Below are positions 1-10,870 of a stretch of DNA of 64,000 bases, one piece after another. The DNA lies in contig OU015503.1 of NCBI GenBank assembly GCA_907164885.2, forward strand, positions 70,798,488-70,862,487. Direction: 5' to 3'. The first letter of the stretch is position 1; every line of letters starts with the position of its first letter. Under the pieces are notes generated by a model. That model ran no database searches. It saw only the letters and a program-made list of their open reading frames with translations, and was not told where the DNA came from. The stretch is from Dolomedes plantarius (taxonomy: Eukaryota; Arthropoda; Arachnida; Araneae; Dolomedidae). Made by a program: the position numbers and the translations under genes.

Positions 1-582
1 TATGGTGTCCCCATAATAAAGTGGCTAGCAAAACTGCGATGTACTAAAGCGGTCCAAAAAATCATCTGCCACATTGGAAGACAAAAAAAAGTAAGTATTC
101 ATACTAAGATCTAATTTTAGGTCTGTAAACTCAATTTTTTCAGAAACTAAAAAGATGGTGCAAATGCCGACACAGCTCATGCGTTTACAATGCTTCCAAA
201 AATAAATCTTTTCCAGAATTATTTACGAATCAATTAAATACCTAAATTCACAAAAGGAACACAGAGCGACGTCGCACTTTTATGAGTCTTCAAGGAATAA
301 GCAGCCAGATAACTATGCAAAAAAAAAAAAAAAACACCAGCAGGCAATCGATCGATTAGATATCGAATAAACTGATGACTAACTGGAGTCACCCTTTATC
401 CATCTGGTTATGACGTCATTCCAGCCGGAAAGGGTCCCGCCCTAAAAATGCTGGGACGTAGTTAACATTAAAAATTATGCAAAAAAATTTCAGATAGTCT
501 CCTTTAAAAAAACTACCGTGGATTATTAGCGTAGGATTACTTATCGTTCCTTACCTTTTTTGTATATGTATGTATGTGTTAT

Positions 583-585
<3 letters not shown>
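1..585. other. Intergenic, nothing recognised
   Basis: A/T-rich sequence with a run of 16 A at about 319-334. I see no coding signal, terminal repeat or RNA gene here. Confidence 0.5.
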
Positions 586-796
<211 letters not shown>

Positions 797-1468
797 TCTA
801 TATATATAAAACAGTTCCGTAACTGACTCATTGAATGACATACAGAGCACAGACAAAACCGCTGGACCTAAAGGGCTGAAATTTTGCATGTCGATTCTTC
901 TTACAGTGTAGGGGTGCACTAAGAGAGATTTTTGAAACATTCTTCTTAGATTTTTAAATTAAATTTTTAAGCTGTTTTAGTAACTTTTTATTAATTTTGC
1001 ATTTAAAATAATAATTTGAGGGTTATAAAATTTAAATCACAAGAAAGATCCTAAAAATTCCTTTAAAATGATACTTTTTTTGAATCTTTACATCTATTTT
1101 GTGATTTTTGGTGAATTTTTAAAGATTAGTTTTTAGAATTTAATTTATTAAATGCCGATCACGTGATTTCTTTTTCTGGTACTTTAAATAAATTTATCGT
1201 CACGTGCATAACAACTACATAGACAAAAAAATATTTTTTTTCTTGCTAATGCGGCAGACGATTGAACATTATTTTGTCTATAAAAATATCCCTTACGATT
1301 TATTTATAAATTTATATATTTTTTTCTACATCAATTGCATATATTGATTGTCATTTTTATTATAAATATATATACATATATTTATTTATTTATTGTTATT
1401 AATTGCATACATTGACCGTTGTATTTAATTTGAATGTACTCCGTAGCGAAGTGCGGGTTTTAAGCTAG
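797..1468 (+). mobile_element. Non-autonomous Helitron H1, 672 bp
   Basis: The 5' end is TCTATATATATAAAACAG preceded by A, and the 3' end is CTAG (1465-1468) followed by T, as expected for a Helitron inserted between A and T. A short stem with one G-U pair (CCGTA at 1441, TGCGG at 1452) sits about 8 bp before CTAG. There is no target duplication and no coding capacity. The body (a block with CCGCTGGACCTAAA, then CACGTG-containing segments) recurs in the elements at 20409, 37690, 45643 and 54161. Confidence 0.85.
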
Positions 1469-1491
1469 TATATATATATATATGTATGTAC

Positions 1492-1588
<97 letters not shown>
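1469..1588. repeat. (TA)n microsatellite
   Basis: Alternating TA tract directly following the CTAG 3' end of Helitron H1. Confidence 0.95.
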
Positions 1589-1590
1589 TG

Positions 1591-2526
1591 TATGCCAAAA
1601 TTGTTACGCATTTTGGTCCTTTTCTGTTTAACAGTTCACAGTTTGTCGAAGCGATACATACTGGGTTTGGCACGCTGCCAAAGTCATAACTCGCGAGGAC
1701 GGATGGGCGGACAGTTTTAACGTCTGAAATTTTCCTTTCCGAAGGACCGTTATGGAGCAACGTAATCCTACGTTAAGATCGATGGCAGAAGATAAAGTTC
1801 GGGACATGAAACAATGACATCACAAGTTACAGAAACACTATCGCAGAGTGTCAAAGTGAGGCATTAAATATCATCAGCGAGAATTATTTTATCTCAAGGC
1901 AAAGAATTCCCAGAAAGAATTCGATACATGTGAGATAAGAATCATTATTCTCTTAATGCAGCAGAATTGTTTCAAAGGAAACTCCACCAGAACGGTGCAG
2001 GAATTCGGAAAGGTAGAGAAATTTAAGTAATAAATGAATGAGTAGAAGTTGCGCACACTAGTTCTAGCAGCTAAAGAGCAAGAGGCGATGTAGAATCGAG
2101 AGTGAGAAGTATTTCGCGAGTAAACAAAAGAGTTGGAATTCATGTGTCTTACGAGATTAATGACTTTAACACGAAAGAAAGAAAAATGCAAGCGGTGAAT
2201 CATAGAGAATGCCTTTTGTTGTGTTTCGAATAATTTCTAGGCATGCGACGCTATTTAACAAAGGTTTAAACTCCTGTGTCTGAGTTACACAAAATTTGAG
2301 AAGCATAGTTTGAGAACTATGCATTCTTATTTATAAAAAAAAATTATAAAATCTATATATTTAAGTTGCTAAGCCTATTTATTCTATGGGCAGTGAGAGA
2401 AAATTGCAGAATGAATTTACTTCATTTTGGTCTTAAAAGAAAGATTTTAATTTGTAGATCAAATTTGGTTTTTTTTAATTGCAATTTCTATTAATTAGCG
2501 ATAATTTACAATTAAAAATTACTTTA
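1591..2526. other. Intergenic, nothing recognised
   Basis: Mixed sequence with no reading frame that resembles a protein I know and no clear repeat structure. Confidence 0.45.
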
Positions 2527-2674
2527 TGCGCATGCCCAGTCACATGTTTAGATCTGGCTTTAGATACTAAGCACGAGGACGCATAAACACATTCATTTGT
2601 TTCTGCGCATGCTCAGTGACATGTTTAAACCTGGCTTTAGATACTCACTAAGCACGAGGCCGCATAAACACGAT
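2527..2674 (+). repeat. Two-copy tandem repeat, about 77-bp unit
   Basis: Two imperfect copies, starting at 2527 and 2604, each open with TGCGCATGCNCAGT and contain GGCTTTAGATACT and AAGCACGAGG. No function is evident. Confidence 0.8.
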
Positions 2675-2971
2675 AATTTTTTTTATTCCGAGGAATCTCT
2701 CTAGGTATCTCTCTGCCATTTTTATTTTTAATTATGTTTGTGAGATATAGAATTAAATCTGACTTCAATGGGTATTTCGCGCTGTTGATTAACCATATTC
2801 CTTTTTATCGGGTTCAATAGCAATTTTTTTTAAATGTATTTCTCTCTTCTTAATATTATGATTTTCAACATTTCTCAATGATGTCTTGAGTATAATTTGT
2901 GTATTAGTACATTTATTTACTAGCCAGCAGTCCTGTTTTGACGGGTGCCAACTAGTGGCATTTTAACGTGA

Positions 2972-3628
2972 CAAGGGATCTTCAAATTCGAATTTTTTAA
3001 TTCATAAATTTTAACTCTATATACAAAATGAGAATAATTAATTTTCTATTTTACTACATTGAAAACTCATAAAATTCAAAATAAGGAATTTTTGACGGAA
3101 AAATGACTGTTTTTCAAAAAAACTTTCAAAAATGCTAACTTTTTCAAAATGCTCTATGCGCATTCTGTATTAATTAAAATATTTAAATTTTTGTTATAAG
3201 TTTACCATATGTATATAAATATAAAGATGCCTTTTTTTTGTATGAATCTGAAGTCTTAAATAATTTTTTTTCTCTTTTGCCTGTTATTTTTTTATGTTTT
3301 TGCTTTTATTTTATGGTCTATAAATTTGAAAAATATTTTTCATTTCAAAAACTTATGCACAGTTTTGTGACAAACACGTCAATTAACAATTCTGAGAAAT
3401 TTGGAAGATATCAGAAGAAAAAGAATACGCATGGAGCTTTTTGAAAAATTCTAGCATTTTTGAAGAATTTTTTGATAAATAGATCCTATTCCTCCATAAA
3501 ATACTTATTTGTGAATTCTAAGTATCTTCAATGTGTAGTAAAGAATATTAATTATATTCACGGTGTATATAGAGTAAAATATTGAAAATTAAAAAAGAAC
3601 GAGATTCAAAGTCCCTTGTTCCCTTAAG
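2972..3628. mobile_element. Divergent foldback / MITE-like inverted repeat
   Basis: About 200 bp at 2972-3170 pairs imperfectly with the reverse complement of about 3405-3628. Matching landmarks are ACAAGGGA near each outer end, CTCTATATACA further in, TTTACTACA, and TTCAAAAATGCTA near the inner ends. The arms have many mismatches, so the element is old. The outer boundaries are approximate and no target duplication was identified. A reading frame at 3238-3444 lies in the loop and looks accidental. Confidence 0.55.
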
Positions 3629-3659
3629 ACAAAAATAATTTTTTTTTAATTTTTATAAT

Positions 3660-3775
3660 TGTACTATAATCTACCTATAATTTACAAGTGTACTATAATC
3701 TACCAAAAATTTACAATTATACTATAATCATCTATAATTTACAACTGTACTATAATCTACCAAAAATTTACAATT
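3660..3775. repeat. Short tandem repeat, TACTATAATCTACC-type unit
   Basis: About three diverged copies of a unit of roughly 35-40 bp with the words CTATAATCTACC and ATTTACAA. The same motif reappears at 6966-7032. Confidence 0.75.
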
Positions 3776-3816
3776 TTTATCATAGCCTAAACGTCCACAG
3801 TGGTTTTGATGTCGGG

Positions 3817-4006
3817 CAGCTTTGCATCCAGGATTTTTACTTAGGGGGGGGGGGGGGGGCAGATGAACGGATAAAATTTTTATAATGCATGGGGTGGGGG
3901 CGGGATGAACTGATAAAAATATTTATAATGCAAAATCAATATTCATAATGCAATTTCTTTTTCTTTGGGGGGGGCAGGTCCCCTTGCCCCCCTGGGTGCG
4001 CCACTG
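3817..4006. mobile_element. Short hAT-like MITE with G-runs
   Basis: The right end, read as reverse complement, begins CAGTGGCGCACCCAGGGGGG, a common hAT-type terminus. The left end, CAGCTTTGCATCCAGG, is a degenerate match. A run of about 17 G lies near 3843-3859 and further G/C runs follow. No 8-bp target duplication is visible, so the assignment rests on the ends only. Confidence 0.45.
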
Positions 4007-4009
4007 ATA

Positions 4010-4341
4010 CCGAGATATTTGGAGCTGATTTCATATGAATTTGATGCCCTGAATTTAAATATGGCATTAGTTTTTGCCTAGGAGCTCAAATTTCTAAGAT
4101 GTAACATTTTAGTGAAATATACGTTACATTATTTTAAGTTAAATCCATGGATCAAATTAATAAACTAAACACGGAATTTTTTATTACTATTATATTTTTT
4201 TAAATGCTAAAGGAACGTAAAAGTCATAGAGAATATTGCAGTAGTGCTTATCTAATTACAAAGAGCAAGAAAGAGAAGAAAGTCATCGATATAACCAACT
4301 AGTAACTAAACACTTCGGAAACTTCTTTTCCGTGACATTCT
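4010..4341. other. Intergenic, nothing recognised
   Basis: A/T-rich sequence between a MITE and the decayed minus-strand gene; nothing recognised. Confidence 0.5.
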
Positions 4342-5970
4342 TCAATGTATTTTGGAACAGTGCCTTTTTAAACTCCAGCAGTAACCTGCCATCAAGTGCG
4401 TATCCCATAGTTCTGGGCAGCGGTCATCCATAGTTTTAATATCCTGGTGAAATCTGTCACCTTGTTCCTCAGTGGTGTCTCCTAAATTTTTAGGAAAATG
4501 GTCTAAGTAACTGTGTAAATAGTACACCTTAATGCTCATGAAACACCCAAGGGATCTGAAACTGTTTAGCATATCGTTTACCAGTTCAACATAGTTTTCA
4601 GCTTTGCATTTACCCAGAAAATTTCCGAGAACTGCAACAAATGAAGTCCAGGCTTTCCGCTCAGTCTCATTCATGGAATTTACGAAGGCAGGATCCTTAA
4701 TGAGTTGTCTTGTTTGTGGGCTGTCAAATATTCCTGCTTTAAGGGGGTCCAGGACACATTTTGAAAATAATTTTATTTATTGAGTTAAAATTTTGAATTT
4801 TTTTGTGACAGTTAACCATATAATTTGTAAACAAAATCACACCATAAAACTTCTCAAAAAGTTTTTTTAAAAAATTAAAATTTAAAATTTTTAATAAAAG
4901 TGGCGTAATTTAAAATAGTTACAACTCGAAATATTATTTGTCGAATTTCAAAATTTTTTCATTTGATTAAACAGAAATATATAAATTTTAATTTTAATTC
5001 ACCATTTTTAAAATATTAATTTTTTTAAAAATTAAAAATTTTTAGATTAAAACTTACGAAAAAAAATTATGTAACTTATTTTTTAAAAAATCATATTTTC
5101 CAAAGTAAATATTTTTTTCAAATTTGCTGAGTTAAAATTAAAGTAAAATAGTTGAAAATGACATGTTACAAGTTTCAATCATTTATCTTTAACGGTTCTT
5201 GACTTATAAGAATTTAAAGCCGAGAAATGGGGAAAAAACCCATCATGCAAAAAAACGCACTTACAGTTTTAAATAACTATTGGCTACTATTAGAATGTTG
5301 AAAAAAAAAATAATAATTTCTTTTGTTCTAATTAAGATAGAAACATGATTTAAACGTCATTTTAAGCGCAAAAGAACACAAAAATTTTTAATGCAATAAA
5401 ATTTTTTTCGAAAATTCGAACAATTTGTGTCCTGGACCCCCTTAATTTTTTCCGTACTCAACATAGGCATTTTCCCCTTATATATGCAAAGCATGATCCG
5501 TTCATATCAAGAGCCTTTACAAACTGCTTCATTAGGCCCTCCTTGATATGCGGTGGAGGAAAGATGATTTTCTCTCGTCTAACTAAGGGGTCGTTAATGA
5601 CATTCTTTTCTCCAACGTCCATGCTTTCTCTCTCAGGCCACTCTTGCAAGGATATTTGGTGTAGCCACTTTGCAGTCCAAGGAGAAAGTTCACCATTTTT
5701 AAGTCCACACAAATCACCCATTGATATTCATGATACTTTATCTTCCCCAATACCAAAGCTATGGTGTCATATTCTTCTTTCATTTTCGTTGTGTGAGCAA
5801 TTGGTATTGAACAATATTTGTTCCCATTGTGTAGAAGGACACATTTCAAACTTCACTTTGAGCTGTCAATAAATAGGCGCCAATCATCTGGAAAATATTC
5901 AGGAAGACCCATTTTTCCCAGGAGTCCATTTTCCCAGGAGGACAAATCACCCATACTTGAACGCATTGAA
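4342..5970 (-). pseudogene. Decayed gene of an unnamed repetitive arthropod family, split by a MITE
   Basis: Read on the minus strand, successive frames give a conserved-looking order: WRLFIDSSK near 5880, then LLHNGNKYCSIPIAH, YHEYQWVICVDLKMVNFLLG, an aligned segment with KIIFPPPHIKEGLMKQFVKA, then after the MITE KAGIFDSPQ and finally NFLGKCKAENYVELV, GDRFHQDIKTM and AGYCW before a stop at 4342. I recall this as a high-copy family in spiders and other invertebrates, probably transposon-derived, but I cannot name its function. It is broken by a stop after SSK, frame changes near 5470 and 5590, and the MITE at 4743-5441. The two sides of the MITE rejoin at a TTAA inside the conserved KAGIF segment. 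Confidence 0.65.
4743..5441. mobile_element. TTAA-flanked MITE, copy 1 (699 bp)
   Basis: Perfect 15-bp terminal inverted repeats GGGGGTCCAGGACAC are flanked by TTAA at 4739-4742 and 5442-5445. TTAA duplication is typical of piggyBac-type insertion, so this is probably a piggyBac-like non-autonomous element. The interior is A/T-rich and non-coding. A second copy lies at 24977-25668. Confidence 0.8.
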
Positions 5971-6000
5971 TTTAAAAACAAATATAGATAAGTGAATGTA

Positions 6001-6842
6001 CAGTAAAATCTCGTTTATCCGGCTCTCGTTGATCCCAATCTCCGGATAATCCGGATCGGATTTGTAGACATATTTATTTAATGTTCACATTAGATAATAA
6101 TTTTTCACTATGATAGCAAGAGGTGACTCCAGTTAAGCCAAATATTCGTTTTTTAGTTTGATTCAAACAATACAGTTCCTGCATACTTTGTACAATACAG
6201 TTCAATACAGTTCCTGCATACATTATACAATTCCTGCAAACAATACAGTTCCTGCATACATTGTACAATGCAGTTCAATACAGTTCCTGCATAGATTGTA
6301 CAATTCCTGCAAACAATACTGTTCCTGCATACATTGTACAATACAGTTCAATACAGTTCCTGCATACATTGTACAATTCCTACAAACAATACAGTTCCTG
6401 CATACATTGTACAATACAGTTCAATACCGTTCCTGCATAGATTGTACAATTCCTGCAAACAATACTGTTCCTGCATACATTGTACAATACAGTTCAATAC
6501 AGTTTCTGCGTAGATTGTACAATTCCTGCAAACAATACAGTTCCTGCATACATTGTACAATAAATTATGGTAATAAAATACTTTTTGTTGATTTAAAAAA
6601 AGCTTTACTAGACTTACCTATTCTTTGTTAAGAAATTATGAGAAAAGTTCTTCTTATATTTTTTAATGTCTTGTAAACAATACTATGCAATTTTGTTACA
6701 AACAATGAAAGTCTTCTTAGTTAAGGATTTTGCATTGCTTATTACCCATATTAACCAGATTATCCGGCACCAGATTATCCGGATTTTTGATTGCCCGAGA
6801 TGCTTATGGTACCAGTTAGTCCGGATAAACGAGGATTTACTC
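6001..6842. mobile_element. pogo/Tigger-like non-autonomous element (842 bp)
   Basis: The left end CAGTAAAATCTCGTTTATCC and the right end CCGGATAAACGAGGATTTAC are inverted repeats, with TA on both sides (5999-6000, 6843-6844). Such CAGT-type ends and a TA target are typical of the pogo/Tigger group. Several CCGGATAATC-like words are clustered just inside both ends and could be subterminal binding sites. The centre is taken up by the minisatellite at 6165-6560. Confidence 0.75.
6165..6560. repeat. Minisatellite inside the pogo-like element
   Basis: Repeats of TACAGTTCCTGCATACATTG alternate with CAATTCCTGCAAACA, forming a higher-order unit of roughly 74-115 bp. Because the unit contains both ATTGTAC and GTACAAT, the array can pair with itself. 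Long frames on both strands (for example 6158-6631 plus) are simply translations of the repeat. Confidence 0.9.
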
Positions 6843-6965
6843 TACCTTAAAAGGTAGAGCTGATAGAGAAAAACTGATTTCATATTTAGATTCAGCACCC
6901 CAAATATAGCTATAATCAGTTCTAAAATCCTAGGCACCCCAAAAAAAATTTTTTTTGTAGCCCTG

Positions 6966-7032
6966 TGTAATCTACCAAAAATTTCAATTGTAGTATAATC
7001 TACCTATAATTTACAGTTGTACAATAATAACC
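6966..7032. repeat. Second patch of the TATAATCTACC repeat
   Basis: Contains AATCTACCAAAAATTT and TATAATCTACCTATAATTTA, the same unit as 3660-3775. The two patches bracket the decayed gene, the TTAA MITE and the pogo-like element. Confidence 0.7.
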
Positions 7033-7770
7033 TCTACCTTTCAATCACCGTTTGAATTTAGTTTCCATCTTGTTTAGGAAAAGAGTGATACTTATTTTAA
7101 TATTACTTGGCAGTGATTAAAAAATACATTAAAATTTAAATTTTAATCCCAGAACTAACCGTTCAGTAAAACTTTTCTCAAATAAACTTTTTTAATCCTT
7201 TGTGTTACTTAAAAAAACATACACCAAAATATTATGCTTAGAATGCCTTAAAAAGGCCTTTGAATTTTTTAACGCGCAAATATTTATAAACAAAACAGAC
7301 CATGCTAATCCCATTGACTAGTTTTTTATTATTATTATTATTTATACTATTTGAAAGAGCAAATTGTAGAACGGTTTTTGCTGGATTTTTGTGTACGTTA
7401 TTGCTTCCGCTTCTCGAAGAGGAGGAATGTCATCTTCAGAATATCCTGAGTTTTACAAAAATTAATTATTGTCATCATCATAAAATTTACTGTTTTTGCT
7501 ACTTTACTATTTTATCTATTTTTATCTTGCTTTTATAGTTATATATAGTGTTTGCTTAAGAGTCAGCTTCTTACTAACTGCTTTTCAAAATTTCCTTCCG
7601 AGGGAGAACTTTTAATGTAACATATAACAAAGTTTTTGAGTCCAATATTGATAATACAAACTAAGGACCCACATTTAATAGTGCAGGGAGATAGAAATGA
7701 AGAAAAATTGTTCTTCAGTTCTATCCCCCTTCATTAGCGAATTCATTAAAGAATTCATTAACGAATGTAT
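7033..7770. other. Intergenic, nothing recognised
   Basis: A/T-rich sequence. A frame at 7302-7538 is hydrophobic and low-complexity and resembles nothing I know. Confidence 0.45.
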
Positions 7771-7771
7771 T

Positions 7772-7816
7772 CATTAGCGAATACTTCTCTTGGACAAAGA
7801 GAAGTATTCGTTAATG
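7772..7816. other. 20-bp hairpin with 5-nt loop
   Basis: CATTAGCGAATACTTCTCTT (7772-7791) pairs with 7797-7816 with a single mismatch; the loop is GGACA. It could be the core of a small palindromic MITE or the remnant of joined inverted repeats. Confidence 0.8.
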
Positions 7817-8234
7817 TGTTCTGACATTTTTGTTTGCTGTATAAATATTTGTAAATATAGAAACACTGAATGTTATAACTCACCATGGTGTGTGATCGAG
7901 AGACGGCCAAGAACAAAACTCTTATAAAAACTTCAGGGGCAAAAAAAAAAAACAACGGCTTGTACACTAAGAGGACGCAAAAGAAAAGCTGTCTGTGTGG
8001 CCATTGATAGCGATCAAAAGACTATGAATATTGCAAGATAGATCGACATAATTTTATGGCCCACAATAAAACTTTCAGCAGATAATGGTCAAAGTTGCAT
8101 TTCAAATGAAAATTATGGTGGGAAGGTACTTCATAGACTATGAACAGGAGCAGTATAATAAAGGACCAATCGGGGCAGGAACTGTTGGGAAAAAGCAGCC
8201 CACTGCCCAATGACAGAAAAAGGGGCGAGACAAA

Positions 8235-8456
8235 ATGGCCCCGGTAAACGAACAGAAGCCCCTCCGAGAGAAAAAAACGAAAAAAGGTCCAGAGATTGCG
8301 CTGGCTGTCTTCATAGAGCTCGGACGTTACAGAGTCCTGATTGAAAAGCCTCAGAGTCTAGCGGTAGTGCCGGTAATCCGATATGACGATCCTGAATATG
8401 ACTTGATTTGGGCCCCTGTCATCGAAGACATTTCATCGCTGTATTCTACAACAGTA
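8235..8456 (+). CDS. Possible first exon of an unknown protein
   Basis: An ATG in a favourable context (ACAAAATGG) opens 74 codons that end in phase 0 at a strong splice-donor word, GTAAGT (8457-8462). The predicted peptide starts MAPVNEQKPLREKKTKKG (basic) and continues into a hydrophobic/acidic stretch containing VVPVIRYDDPEYDLIW. I do not recognise the protein. Without splicing the frame runs on to a stop at 8484-8486. No second exon could be assigned, and the next 200 bp lead into a dispersed repeat. Composition is less A/T-rich than the surroundings, which favours a real exon or an old transposon fragment. Confidence 0.3.
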
Positions 8457-8673
8457 GTAAGTGCCCACCCCCCCGATAGATTCTAAAAATAATTACTTTG
8501 ACCAAATAGTTTGCCTCTGCTTCTGATTCCTCAGATGTTAAATGTTATTCTGTTATTAATTACACTATAAATGAATTTTGAGCTTTGTCAAATAAATGTA
8601 TGAAAGGCCAATTCTATGTGTTTCGTTGCTTGCCCCAACACATGCACGCATCCATTGTTTTAAGGTTATTCAA

Positions 8674-9101
8674 TAATTACGAGATAAAAAGAACTTTATA
8701 TATACCTTGTTTTCAAATTATCTGTTGAATCATATAAACTTGACAATTCTATGTATTAATAAATACTCTTTAAAAATTTTTTTGATGAATTATCCCATCA
8801 ACTTGAAAGAAAATGAAGTTAATTGGAAGTTGACTTGCATTTAACTTTTCGTTCACGTTCCGGGCGATAGATGGCTGCACCAGTCTACAAAACAAAATTA
8901 ACTGAAAATAACTGAAAATTAATTTAATTATGCTTAAAGATGGCTAAAAGTATTAAAAAATGCATTCTCATCGTGTTCTGAGCTATTCTAAAAGTTTCAA
9001 GTGTTTAGCTCGTTGGGAAGTTGGTTAAAAATCGATTGCAAGATTTGTAAGGGGCAAACACACAAACAAACAAAAAAGCAAGTTAATAAAAACATGGTAA
9101 T
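8674..9101 (+). repeat. Dispersed repeat family A, copy 1 (about 430 bp)
   Basis: Starts near TAATTAC-AGATAAAAAGAAC and ends CAAGTTAATAAAAACATGGTAAT. Four copies occur in the window (also 19453, 21955, 43289), all in the same orientation and with both ends conserved. It carries CCGGNCGATAGATGGCTGCA and a short ACACACA tract before the tail. No coding capacity. The fixed ends suggest a short non-autonomous element, class uncertain. Confidence 0.8.
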
Positions 9102-10130
9102 TACCTATTTAATTACCTATAGTAAATGCCTTACGTCTTCGGGGGTCTTTTTGGGACAGGCTGCTATCTTGGTGAAGCCAGCACTTCCGATCAATATGTC
9201 TCAGTTACTAGGGTTATGCTTTTTGGCCACCTTGTCTTGGCAAGCTTTATTTTTTGGCGATTTCCTGGAAGCACACATTTCTGTCAACCCCTGCTTTATA
9301 ACGGCTGACCACAGCCGAATTTGAGTTTTGATGGCCACTTTTAACAGACTAAAGAAGTATGTTCGATGTAGTAGTAGAGTATGTGTCCCAATATCGCCTA
9401 CTCTAACATTTTTTCGACATTTCATCCGTTTGTTAGTTTCTGATTAGGCTGGAAACTCAAAGAACATCACTAAAAACTATTTCCTTTGGTATCCTGAGAT
9501 CAACCAGTTCCATAACCAGTGTCATTTTAAGTTATGTAGCTGAATTGGAAAAATTGAAATTTTAAGTGAGACCCAGAGCGGTTCCTAATTTCGCCTACCT
9601 CTTTAAATATTACCGCCTATCAGGCGAAATTAGGAGCACCTGTTGAAAGGCGTTGCTAGTAAAATAATAGAACCTCTGTATTATCTGCTTAATGCACTTT
9701 CAAATGGCATAAGTAAAATTAGAATTTGGATGCACCTACCTGGTCATTCACTGGATTCTTTGGAGACAAAATATACGAAGACAACAGCCAAAACAACTTC
9801 AGACGCCATATAGTTTCTGTTGTCAGTGATAAGAGATTTGTTGGTAGTGCCGCTGTTAGTACAAACCCAGAACTAAGAAGTTACTGTATTTTCTCATATA
9901 TAGCGCGAACTTTGGAAACCCGAGCCGGTGATATTAGGCACAGGGGCAATATTTGGGACACCCACCCTATGTCCAAATAATGTGTTCATCAAAACGACAC
10001 CAGCGTGGTGTTTTGTTACTCCGGAGTCCTTAGAAGAGCTGATTTTTCTTTTCGCTGAACACAACGCAATGTCCAACGCAAGAGAACACTAATGTCGCCA
10101 TAACAAATGTAGAGACAAACCGCTTGTACA
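9102..10130. other. Intergenic with one perfect 14-bp hairpin
   Basis: TCCTAATTTCGCCT (9583-9596) has a perfect inverted partner at 9622-9635. No protein was recognised; frames at 9001-9324 and 9726-9980 look accidental, the first partly inside repeat A. Confidence 0.5.
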
Positions 10131-10259
10131 TGTCCTTCTCTAATTCATATATCCCCTCTATCTCTAATAGAAGACAGACCGTTATAGGGTACTAACATTT
10201 TTGTCAATCCCGGCCGATATCTGAACTATCATAGATCGTCGCATACCGTATCGCATGCC
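10131..10259 (+). repeat. Direct repeat, copy 1 of 2
   Basis: About 130 bp is shared with 12058-12190 in the same orientation, with landmarks TCTCTAATTCATAT, GGGTACTAACATTTTTG and ACTATCATA-ATCGTCG. The copies are separated by 1.8 kb and differ at many positions and by one short insertion. Confidence 0.8.
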
Positions 10260-10870
10260 ACTGTGGTTCCGGATCAAAGCAAGTGGTTATTTTCCTGAAA
10301 GGTCCTAAGATTGTGTTTGAGGAAATCAGATTAATACGATACCTCCCTGAACATTTGCGAAAAATAATAGACCCAGTAATAGAACGAAACTCATATTTCG
10401 CACACCTAGAAAATTTGATTGTGGCTTTGGTTATGGATGAAAGACGGCATGTGAGAGAACTGGGATTACGTCGAGTTCTCAAAGCTCGGGTAAATTGCAA
10501 GGGGAAAACAATTACAGACTTTAGAGGGCCAACACCTGACTACAACGCGATCGATTACGTTGATATAATTAAGTGGAATGTTTGTAACGTCACTCCGTCA
10601 CCTTTGCTAAGGAATGTACCGGACGAAGAAATAGAAGAAATGATCAAAACTGGCAGACAATTGATTTCAGACTTCAACAGATTTCCATGTCACACCCAAG
10701 CTGTGTAGCGTTGCGTCAAACTTGTCACCGAGGCTAGCCAAACTATATGTGGTACTGAAGCTAGAGATGGTTACATAATGCTGTTCCTGTTTATGCTGTT
10801 CATGGATACATAAGAAGCACCCGGTTGTCAAGGTCAATTATGCCGGAATTTTCTTCAAAATCTGCCTTCA
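10255..10870 (+). pseudogene. Decayed gene of an unnamed conserved family
   Basis: The longest open stretch (10283-10708) contains LKGPKIVFEEIRLIRYLPEH, ERNSYFAHLENLIVALVMDE, RRHVRELGLRRVLKAR and DFNRFPCHTQAV. An in-frame TAG at 10706-10708 is followed at once by more of the same protein (RCVKLVTEASQT, then GTEARDGYI). Upstream, PLWFRIKASGYF occurs in another frame, so there is also a frameshift near 10302. I recall similar proteins as repeated, uncharacterised sequences in spiders and other arthropods, so this may come from a mobile element rather than a host gene. The function is unknown to me. Confidence 0.6.

Noticed and set aside
6165..6560. CRISPR-like array
   Set aside because: Units vary in length, have no unique spacers and lie inside a eukaryotic transposon.
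6158..6631. 157-codon frame rich in Tyr, Pro and Cys
   Set aside because: It is a translation of the minisatellite; equally long frames exist on the opposite strand.
3660..7032. One large insertion splitting the TATAATCTACC repeat
   Set aside because: The two patches share a unit but no clean junction or duplication is visible, so a single insertion cannot be claimed.
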